Below are positions 23,106 to 31,769 of a stretch of DNA of 64,000 nucleotides, in pieces. Below the pieces are notes generated by a model, which did not search any database, had not been told where the DNA came from, and saw only the letters and a program-made list of their open reading frames with translations. The DNA is from Gigaspora margarita (taxonomy: Eukaryota > Glomeromycota > Glomeromycetes > Diversisporales > Gigasporaceae). The DNA is taken from positions 241,594-305,593 of the forward strand of contig WTPW01000685.1 in the NCBI GenBank assembly GCA_009809945.1. Direction: 5' to 3'. The position numbers were made by a program, and so were the translations under genes. Position 1 is the stretch's first letter; each line of letters opens with the position of its first letter.

Positions 23106-23447
23106 TAGTGTTACAAATTGTCAAAATTTTTTCAATCAATTAGTTGCTCAACTAGTTGACAATTAGTTGCAATTAATTGATTAATCGATTAATCGATTAA
23201 TTGTTAAATTGCAACTAATCGATTAATCGATTATTCGATTAATTGCAACTAATATTTATTAATCGATTAGTTGCAACTAATCGATTAATCGATTAATCGA
23301 TTAATTACAACTAATTTACTAATTAATTTATTAATCGATTAGTTGCAACTAATAGATTAATCGATTAGTTGGTATCCAAAAAGTTCAATCGATTAGTTGT
23401 CAACTTTTCGATTAGTTGCAATTTTCGATTTTTGATTTGTAACACTA
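23106..23447. mobile_element. Non-autonomous hAT-like element of ATCGATTA repeats
   Basis: The ends TAGTGTTACAAAT and ATTTGTAACACTA are exact inverse complements. Flanking 8-mers CATATATA and CATACATA match at 7 of 8. The interior is almost entirely ATTAATCGATTA and TTAGTTGCAACTAA words in both orientations. No coding capacity. Confidence 0.8.
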
Positions 23448-24236
23448 CATACATATACACTATTTTTTGTACTATACTTTGAACCACTTTTCTTATAGGT
23501 TGTTATATATATTCTATTGTTTACATTACCTATACTTATCAAAAAATATAAATCATTCCAAAATTTTTATCAGATTTAGTTATATGTCTTGATTATTATT
23601 GGTCAAAAATTTTTTTTGTTTTTCGTGAAGTTACATTTTTGATTTGTACAAAATTTGCAAAATTTTAAAAAAGTGTTCTAAATAACCTTAATCTACTATC
23701 CTCGATATGCTTAATTCCAAAGTTTAAAAAAAAGTTAATCTATAAGCCGAAAAGAATGTTTTGCTTAAAGTTTATAGTAAATTAATATGTTTTTATTATA
23801 ATTTTACTATGATTTGTCACTCAGTGTAACATGCACCCTGACTGCTAAGAAATATTTATATTTAGTCTAAAATTTGAAAAATTAATTAGCTTTAACCTTT
23901 AATACTTTATAAAATAACAAATTACAGAAAACAATAAATTGTAAATCTGAAAGAGCAGCATTGAATTTACTATTTTTATAGTTCATATTTTTAATGCTAT
24001 TTGAATTTATATAAATATTTTTTTGATGACTATAAATGATATAAACCATAGTTAAAAGATTTGCATATATCATAAATTAGTCTTAACAACCATAATTTAA
24101 ACCTATAATTGTATAAAAAAGGCTTTTTTCAAATTATATTATAAAGTTTTATTATAAACTTTGGGATTTACTATTTCTACTATAGAAAATTGCTATTGCT
24201 ACTATTGTTATACAAAATTTTTTATTTTTAGATTAA
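23448..24236. other. AT-rich stretch with a relative of an outer inverted arm
   Basis: No gene is seen. About 23570-23800 resembles the arms at 36035-36276 and 38590-38846: GTTACATTTT..TTTGTACAAAATTTGCAAAATTTTAA and a later TATAGTAAATTAATATGTTTTTATTATAATTTTA. It is probably one decayed arm of the same family. Confidence 0.45.
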
Positions 24237-24587
24237 TACAGTGCGGGACACTATAAACCAACACCTTTTTATATGTATTTTACAAAAAATTGATATAACT
24301 TAAAAATAAAATTTTTTTATAATAAAATTTTTTAACCAATTTGTAGCTTTAAGTCTAAGCTACAATATAGTTAGAAAAGATTTTTGTTTTATTTTAACTT
24401 TAAGAAGTTATATCAATTTAAAATTTACTAAAAAACTAAAAATTTGGCATTTAATATATATATATAAAAGAAACTCATATGTGATATTTTACCAATTACA
24501 ATTGATTCTATTATATTAGCCAATCAGAATCTAGTATTTATTTTAAAATTTGGCATGGAGTATTGGTTTATACTGTTCCATACTATA
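24237..24587. mobile_element. MITE, TIR ending in TATAAACCAA
   Basis: TACAGTGCGGGACACTATAA at the left and TTGGTTTATACTGTTCCATA then CTATA at the right are imperfect inverse complements. Inside, AAATTGATATAACTTAAA at about 24288 is mirrored by AAGTTATATCAATTTAAA at about 24407. TA edges suggest a TA target. Confidence 0.65.
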
Positions 24588-24589
24588 TA

Positions 24590-24943
24590 ATATATGTATA
24601 GGACAACTAAAAATATCTATTTTTTTAAAAAAGTGCCAAATTTGAAATTATATAATCAAATATGATTGGCTAATTTTGTATAATAAATCCTTATTGGTTA
24701 AAAATATACAAATTTATTTTTTTACATATTAAATACCAAATTTTTGATAATATATAAACTTTAAACTCTAAAAATATTTTAATTTTATAATAAAAACAAA
24801 AATTTATTTAACAGAATTGTAGTTTAACTAAAAGTAACAAATTTGTAAGACAGATTTTTTTCAAAGTTATTTGTTTTTAGATTATAAACATTTTTAGATT
24901 TTATATATAAAAAAGTAGATATTTTTAGCTGTCCAATACTATA
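24590..24943. mobile_element. MITE, TIR GGACARCTAAAAATATCTA
   Basis: GGACAACTAAAAATATCTA near 24601 is mirrored by TAGATATTTTTAGCTGTCC ending near 24934. The outer bases TATATGTAT and AATACTATA also pair loosely. No coding sequence. Confidence 0.65.
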
Positions 24944-25908
24944 GTATGGTTTGGTGCAAAAATGTAGATACACTAATCTTTTTATAATAAAAATTTTTTT
25001 CTAAAATTTAATATAAATATTTAAATAGCTTAATTTATTATATATATTTTAGAATTTATTTAAATATAAATTTCATTAAAAAATTTTATTTCTGTAAAAA
25101 CATTTATTAATGACTTATTTTTTCAATTTGAAAAATGCAAAAAAAATAAATATACTAAAATTAGAAATTAATTTATCTATATATAAAAATTTTTTAATTT
25201 TTAATTATCTATTTATAATTTTTTATACTAAATAAAGCAAGTTCTAAGCTATCTTTTAATATAAAATTTATTATCTTTATATATAGATTTTGTTGTATAA
25301 TAACTTATTTAAAATTTAGTATTTTTTTAAAAAAAAGTAAAAAAAATACCTTTTAAAAATAAATATATTTTTGTTACTAATTTGCAACTTTATAAGTTTA
25401 AATTATACAATTATATTGGTATATATATGCTAAATATATAGTCAAAATTTTAGCTTAATTGAATTAGTAGTTGTTAAAATATAAATTTTCAAAAATATTT
25501 AACAATAATTACTATATATTAAATTACTATATATAGCACTATATATAATTGTATTATAAAAATTGGTTTTTAATTTATATTTTAACAACTAATGATCCAA
25601 TTTTAACTATATATTTAGCATATGAATGGCAAGGCAGTTGCATAGTACAAGCTTCAAAGGTTGCATATTGGTGGTAAAAATATTTTTTTTTAAAAAAAAT
25701 TTTTTTAGTTTTTTTTTAGAATTTTTTAAAAAATTTATAATAAAATAAATTTATTATAAAATAACAATAAAAATTATATCAAAACATAGCTTAGATCTTT
25801 TTTTAATTGAAATAAAAATTATAAATAAATAGCTAAAATTGAAAAACTTTTATATATAGAGAAAATAACATTTAGTTTTTGTGTATCTACATTTTCGTAC
25901 TGGTCCAT
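24943..25908. mobile_element. Inverted-repeat element of about 1 kb, AAAATGTAGATACAC ends
   Basis: TATGGTTTGGTGC then AAAAATGTAGATACAC at the left is mirrored by GTGTATCTACATTTT then CGTACTGGTCCATA at the right. The interior has further mirrored parts, for example TTCTAAGCTATCTTTTAAT near 25235 and CATAGCTTAGATCTTTTTTTA near 25785. With the two preceding elements it forms an end-to-end row. Confidence 0.6.
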
Positions 25909-26184
25909 ATAAATTTATATTCTAGCTTTATCTTTAAACCTAACTCTAAAGCTAATAAGGAAACATTCTTTGGCTACTAATTAAAGTTGTAGAGCACATT
26001 TTTCTGATTCTAATAGTAGTTAAATTATCAAAATCAGCCCAGTAGATCCTATAATACTTGGAATCAAAGAAGAGAACATAGAGATCAGCAAATTCATTCA
26101 AACTATTCATTTTTTCTTTATATACATTTTAAAAAGTTTTTTATTATAGCAAAAAATTTTACTAAGAAAATAATAAATTATATT
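25909..26184. other. Stretch containing a block shared with two other sites
   Basis: At about 25955-26040 lies a block built on CTTTGGCTACTAATTAAAGT, TGTAGAGCA and CTGATTCTAATAGTAGTTAA. An inverted relative is at 35890-35990 and a weaker one at 6531-6605. Its nature is unknown. Confidence 0.4.
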
Positions 26185-26735
26185 TTAATTCTCTAGGTCA
26201 ATAGCATAGCAGTTATGCTTCGAGGATACAAATCACAAGGTTCCAGTTCGATTTCTCCCAAAGGCAAAATAAAAAAAGCCAGCCAGTTAGAAAACTGAAA
26301 CACTGTGAGAAGACAGGGACCCAGGATATCACACAGATGGACTTAATTGGGCAGCCGTTATTTCAAGAATTTGTGGCTGTGAAAAAAATTGTGCTAGAAC
26401 CCCAATTTGGAATAACTGAAGTCACGAGACATAGTGTAAGGCCCAAGTCTGGATCTACATAATATACATAAACTCGTAGCATCGCCAGCCCATTAGGTGA
26501 AACTCCTCTTTGGCACTCCAGTAGGAGCTTCTGGTGTGTGACCTCTCTGGGGTCACTGCAGTGGATTGCATCTAGATGCTACAGAAAGTAACAGGATAAA
26601 GTCAGGCTTTATATAAATAACATTAGTTATAGTAATAGTAATAAATGTAATGTCCTCTGAGGTTGTAAAATACATTAGTTCTTTATAAAATAAAGCAACG
26701 GTGAGATCTGCCAAAGTTTAAAAAAAAAAATAAAA
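26185..26735 (+). mobile_element. tRNA-derived SINE, copy 1
   Basis: The head looks like a tRNA promoter. An A box TAGCATAGC lies at 26202-26210 and a B box AGTTCGATTTC at 26245-26255, 43 bases apart as in tRNA genes. No canonical tRNA can be folded, and the body continues for about 450 bp to an A-rich tail (about 26718-26745), as in a SINE. Body words such as GAAGTCACGAGAC and AAGTCTGGA recur in the inverted copy at 27171-27795. RNA polymerase III would be expected to transcribe it and a LINE to mobilise it; that is family knowledge, not shown here. Confidence 0.7.
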
Positions 26736-27170
26736 AAAAATAAATTACATTTTAAGAAATTAGCATTTTTTTGATCCAAAAAACAACTTTACTTAAAAGC
26801 CTAAAGCAATTGTAATAATAAATTTTACAGAAATCACAATTTTTTATTTGACAGTTTTTTTCTAACTTTATATTTGTTTTCTTTACATATGTATCAGCAA
26901 ATTTTATATATAGATATATATCGATTACTAACTGATAAGATATATATCGATGCCCAAAACCCCTGCTAATTTTTATTGATAGTAATAGTAATCGATATAT
27001 ATCTGATATAGATATTAATCAATATATATCTGATATGATATTAATTAATAATATTATTTCACATAATTATACTTTTTGCAAATTTTTAAACATTTTACAG
27101 GTTTTCGCAAGGTTTCGCAATTTATTATAAATTTTATTTTTTTTATTTATTATTATTATATATTATTTTT
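26736..27170. repeat. AT-rich spacer with ATCGATATATATC words
   Basis: At about 26905-27050 the word GATATATATCGAT and its relatives recur in both orientations. Relatives lie at about 31085-31245. No gene is seen. Confidence 0.4.
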
Positions 27171-27795
27171 TTTTCCCCTTGCACCGGATACTCACGAGTG
27201 CGTTAATACTTTATTAATTATTAATTAACAAATTTACATATTAAACTATTTAGGTGAGCACACAACTGGCTAGCCCTATTTCAGACCGCCCAATTGCCCG
27301 GTGGGCACCGAGTTTTACCCTCCCAACACCGCCTTCAGACGGTCGTCACCAGATCGATATTGGTACAACCGGAAAACACCTTGGAATGTTTGCGCCACGA
27401 GTTCATGTAGTATCATCTCAGACTTCGGCCTCACATTACGTCTCGTGACTTCGGTTAATCCAAATCGGGTTCTAACTCGTTTCACTTCGCCACCCAAACT
27501 TGACAACAGTAACTGCCCAATTAAGGCAAACCCATAAATGCCAACGGAAGACCCAGGCTATAGACGAGGATGCATCTAGCCACACGTGCACTTTTGGTGC
27601 CTAATTTAAGTAGTCCGCCCGCAGGTTCCACACTAGCTGCCATACCTGCAACCCAACTAGGGGATTGCCTAATTAAGCCCTCTGATTTTCTGGCCAGCTG
27701 ACAAACCACGGGTCCACAGATTTCCTTTTTAACCAGCTGGTAATTATTATCGCCTCTGGGGGGAATTGAACTGGCAACCTTCGATTTGCATCCTG
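27171..27795 (-). mobile_element. tRNA-derived SINE, copy 2, 5'-truncated and GC-richer
   Basis: It reads on the minus strand. A B-box-like GGTTGCCAGTTCAATTCCCC is kept near 27758-27779 but no A box precedes it, so the 5' end is lost. Shared body words with copy 1 include GAAGTCACGAGACGTAA and GAAGTCTGA. The 3' end reads GTATCCGGTGCAAGGGG followed by an A-rich tail. The copy is close to half G+C by eye, far above its surroundings, and so stands out. Three overlapping open frames of 62-78 codons here are by-products of the GC content. Confidence 0.7.
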
Positions 27796-28408
27796 GGTAT
27801 TATATATTATATTTTAAATTAAATATACATTTTTAATTAATATTTGCAAGTTTTCACAATTTAATATAAAATTATTTATTTATTTATTATTATTATATAT
27901 TTTTTTTCCTTTGACAATCTTGATCTATTTATTAGATATTATTGATGTATAAAAAAAAAAACAACAAGAAACATATCTGTTACTATAATAGGCTGCAACC
28001 TGGCTGCCACAAATTGGTGCCCAGTAGAATTGTCGCACTAGTGTTTGTCAAATGAAAGTGGCCACAGTCTTTTGTCATGAATATATCTTCCGAATATAAC
28101 GAGGTGCTCAGTTACCTTGAAAGTAAAAAAAATCCATCAAAACCTGCACCAGGAAATAACAAAGAGAAAAAAACTAACTAAATGAACTAATATAAAATAT
28201 AAAAATTATATAATACTATTAAGAAAATTACTTCTAAGTATTATATGTACAAAATAGAAAGAAAATTTGTTATATCTAAAAGAACGTTCTAGAAAAGCAT
28301 TTCATCTCAAATTTTCTACCAAAATATTGCACATGTTCACTTTGTTTACTAAGCCATGTACAAAGAGCACATCTGACTTAATTCCAATTGGGTAGATGTC
28401 ATCCTGAT
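27796..28408. other. Non-coding stretch with a second copy of the SINE tail sequence
   Basis: At about 27850-27912 CAAGTTTTCACAATTTAAT, then an ATTTATTATTATTATATATT run, repeats the sequence flanking the 3' tail of SINE copy 2 at about 27110-27177. This may be the tail of another lost SINE. A 34-codon frame starting at 28078 has no recognisable family. Confidence 0.4.
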
Positions 28409-28562
28409 TAGGGCTGTATCATTAATTGTCTGATTATTTTTTATTAGAAGCCTACTCCTTCTCCCCTCTCCTTAATATAAATTTGGTCAGGTTCCTATAT
28501 ATAATTTCAATATTTTTCCCTCTCCTCCCTAAAAAATCATCTGATTTTTGTTACTTCCCTTA
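28409..28562 (-). mobile_element. MITE of the CAAAAATCAGATGATT family, inverted
   Basis: Reading on the minus strand it begins TAAGGGAAGTAACAAAAATC and ends ATTAATGATACAGCCCTA. The internal landmarks match those at 14808-14960 and 56750-56904 in order. Confidence 0.75.
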
Positions 28563-29351
28563 GGAAGTATAACAATGCTAATCTTTTGGCGGGGTAAGCT
28601 AGATTTTTCACTTTTTGTGAAATTTTGAAAAGCCCAAAGAGAAATATTGATAGTACTAAACTTTTAAAAAAAATAAGTTTTATGCTTCGAAGAATAATAT
28701 ATCTGCCCAAAAGTCTACTTCCACCTAAGCTTCTGTATCTTCTGACAAAAAACTCCAGGGTTGTTGCTCTACTACATCTTCTATAGTAATGAAGTCTTCT
28801 ACCCAGAGAGCCAAATCCAAAAGGAGAGTTCTTTTTCAACTCTATTTCAGTTTTCTCACATCTGATCTGAAACTCTTTGTCCAAGTCACTTCTAGATAAA
28901 GCCTTTGTTATATACAAATATATTAACTTTGAAGTTTTCATAGGTCAGGTTTTTGTAGAAAGTTTGGTATGAAGGATCATTGGAAAGAGTTTACTTAACC
29001 CAAAGTTGTACTTGCTAATATTTTTAACTCTATAATAGAATATATAAAATATGATATTAGTAAAAGCTTTTTTATTATTATTATATATTATATTATATTA
29101 CATATTTTTATTATATATTATTATAAAAAAAAAACCAAAAACCAAAAAATAAACCAAAAAAAATAACAAAAAAAAGGAAAATGAAAAAATAGTAATATTT
29201 TCAACTGCTTTTGCACTTCGTCATATCTACTATTATATTCACTCATATTTGCTACTTCTTGTAAAGTGCTAGAGAATTTAAAGTTGATATTCTTGTAAAG
29301 TGCTTGAAAAGGCAAGTTGTTTTCTTGCAAAGTTCCAAAGAAAGTAAGAAA
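28563..29351. other. Unassigned stretch, possible LRR-like remnant
   Basis: A 134-residue minus-strand frame (28537-28941) begins inside the MITE and has no recognisable motif. At about 29225-29330 the minus strand reads FQALYKNINFKF, which recalls the ALCKNTTLxSL repeat of the F-box gene. It is too short to be sure. Confidence 0.3.
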
Positions 29352-29826
29352 TACTGTATTCCTCTGAAAATAAGCACTCCCTTTTTACTATAAGGGTGCT
29401 TATTTTCAGGTACTTCATGAATAATTAAAAAATTTGCTTACAAAAAACAAACTTGTTTAATTCAACGTTATTATCATAGTATGGGCCAACTAAAAAATAA
29501 AGCCAACGATACGTAGCAATTATTATAGCTAAAAAAATTGATATAATGCTTAAATTTATACTTTGCATTCTTTATAAATTTGTAATTTGCTATGACTTTA
29601 TACAACTATAATACCAGTTCATTAAAAGGATACAGTAATACCACCGGTAAATAAAATTGTTATCTACAGTTATAATTTTGCTAATGAAACTGAGAATTCA
29701 AAAAAAAGTGTTATTGTAGTTAATTCAAGTGTATACTTATAAAAAGCTGAGGGTGCTTATTTTTGGGTATTACATAATTTTGGGGTGCTTATATTCGGGA
29801 GTCCTTATATTTAGAGGAATATGATA
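29352..29826 (-). mobile_element. MITE TACTGTATTCC family, copy A
   Basis: The left end reads TACTGTATTCCTCTGAAAAT then AAGCAC. The right end is CTTATATTTAGAGGAATATG then ATA. TA lies at both edges. The interior of about 430 bp is collinear, inverted, with copies at 34806-35264 and 36662-37137; landmarks are TTGGCCCATACTATGATAAT, CCTTTTAATGAACTGGTATT and AAGCATACACTTGAATTAAC as read there. Confidence 0.85.
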
Positions 29827-29874
29827 AATAAAATAAAATTAAAAAATAGGTAAAAAAAAAAAAACAAACAAAGC

Positions 29875-30590
29875 CAAAAATGTAAGCAAACTAAATAAAA
29901 ATAAACAAAGCTCCAAATCTCTATTTTTCTAAAGTAAGTATTCGTTTTTGCATTTCAGAAATTGTTAAAGGTTTTCACAAAGTGCTAAAATAAATAAAAA
30001 AAATAAAAATTAAAGAAATAAGTAAAAAGAAAATAAAAAATAAAATGTAAGCAAACTAAATAAAAAAAATAAACCCCAAATCTCTATTTCTCTGAAGTAG
30101 AGTTCATGATAGAAATTGCAAAATCAAGTTGCATATATTTTTGTAAAGTGCCAAAAAAGTTTGATTTGCTTGCAGTATGTAAAAAAGCCTAGATTATTTT
30201 TCTTATGAATAAAATAAATTAATAAAAAAAAATAAAAAAAATAAAATAAAAACAAAAAGAACAAAAAACATCAAATGAAAATAAATAAAGTACTAACTGA
30301 ATCTTTATTTCTCTAAAGAAGCATTCTTCAAAATTTAGAAATTGTTAGTAAAATCAATTTTGTATTCTTGCAATGTGTCAGAAGGCTGAGTTGGCTAGCA
30401 CATAGTTTTGAAAAGTTATTAAATTTCTTGCAAAGTACCAAAAAGCTAGAGTTGGTGTTTTTTGTAGAAATAAAATAAAAAGAATTAAAAAATAATAAAT
30501 AAAAAAAAACAAAATAAAACTAAATAAAACTAAATGATGAAACAAACCCAAAAAAAAGACAAAATGAAAATGAAAAAACAAGGTAAAATT
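29875..30590. repeat. Degenerate repeat array, units of about 170-260 bp
   Basis: Units share AAACTAAATAAAAATAAAC, then AAATCTCTATTTCTCTRAAG, then CAGAAATTGTTA and a TTTTTGTAAAGTGCCAAAAA word. Three or four units can be followed. The TTGCAAAGTGC word also occurs in every LRR unit of the F-box gene (9180-10200, same orientation). The array may therefore descend from a decayed LRR gene; that is an inference. Confidence 0.4.
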
Positions 30591-30779
30591 GATAGAAGAT
30601 CTAAATAATAAACAAAAAAATAAACAAAGATCTAATTTGATCTTGTACTAAAATCATCAAAATATTTTGAAACATTTTAAAAATATTAGTCAAACACACT
30701 TTTGGTATAATTCAGAGTACAGATATACTGATCTAGCTTAATTTCCTAGTCCTAAAATATTTCGAAAGTATTCGAAATA

Positions 30780-30930
30780 TTAAAAAAAAAAGAAAAAAAA
30801 AAGAGAAAAAGAAAAGAAGAAAAAGAAAAGGAGAGAGGAGTAAAAGGAAGAAAGGAGTAAAAGGGAATGAGAAGTAAAAGAAAAAGAGGAGTAAAAGGGA
30901 AAGAGGAATAAAAATAGATATTGATGCCTT
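30780..30930. repeat. Polypurine tract
   Basis: About 130 bases hold almost only A and G on the plus strand, with GGAGTAAAAGGRAAGA recurring. The long minus-strand open frame over it is low complexity (Phe/Ser/Leu) and is not called as a gene. Confidence 0.7.
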
Positions 30931-31769
30931 TTTTTTTTTTTCTAGCAAGCCAATTTTTTTTAATTTGCTTTAATCAGCATTTTATTTTTTTTATTTTTTT
31001 TTTTTACCTGGTGATGGGTCAAAACATTATGTAGTCATTAAAAATCTGTTAATTATTATATATTATTTCAAATAATTATGATTATAATCGATTTATAGAT
31101 ATATAACGATTTAATATAAAAATTATATATATTGATTATAGATATATATCAATTTTTATCCAATTAATCAATATATAACAATATTTTATAATTGATATAA
31201 AATGATTAAGTGTTATATATCGATAAATATCTATATATAAAATTTTTTGATGTGATTTAAAATTTTTTTATTATAGTGAAAATTTTTACTAAAAAATAAT
31301 AAATTACATATTAAGAAAATAGCATATTTTTGAGCCAAAGAACAACTTTATTTAAAGAGTCCAAAGTTAATTATAATAATAAAATTCTGCGCAAATCACA
31401 ATTTCATTTGATATTATTTTTCCATAGTGCTTTGTGTAATAGTAAATTTGCTAATTTTTATGTTCTCTTCTTTGATCCCAAGTATTTAGACTATGGTTTA
31501 AAAAAACCCCCTCTGATACTTTTTTAAAACTTTTGATATTTTTGATTCAAATTAAAGTTCCAGTTTATATCTAAGGTAGGCATGGGTATTATGGCACAGT
31601 TAAATGTACCAATAGGAAAACTTCACAAATTTACTTAAATATTTGTCAAATTTTGCCAAAGTAGATATATTTTAACTCAAAACAAGTATTTTCTTTATTT
31701 AATAAAAATTTTTTTTATTAAAAAATTTTTTTTAAGTGCATAAAATTTCTTCTGAAAATCAAAATCATT
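30931..31769. other. AT-rich stretch with ATCGATATAT-type words
   Basis: Words such as TATAGATATATATCAAT recur at about 31085-31245, as they do at 26905-27050. No gene is recognised. Confidence 0.4.

Noticed and set aside
26195..26270. A genuine tRNA gene
   Set aside because: A and B boxes are present but I cannot form the acceptor and anticodon stems, and the sequence continues as a long body with an A-rich tail, as in a SINE.
27254..27709. Overlapping open frames of 62-78 codons
   Set aside because: They coincide with the GC-rich SINE copy, overlap in several frames and have no motif.
28000..28045. LTR retrotransposon primer-binding site (AATTGGTGCCCAGTAG)
   Set aside because: There is no matching pair of LTRs, no polypurine tract and no gag/pol frame nearby; the likeness is only a short word.
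28537..28941. 134-residue minus-strand protein
   Set aside because: Its C-terminal end runs into a MITE and the rest has no recognisable motif; I could not support it as a gene.
30733..30948. Hydrophobic small protein on the minus strand
   Set aside because: It is encoded by a polypurine tract and is low-complexity Phe/Leu/Ser.
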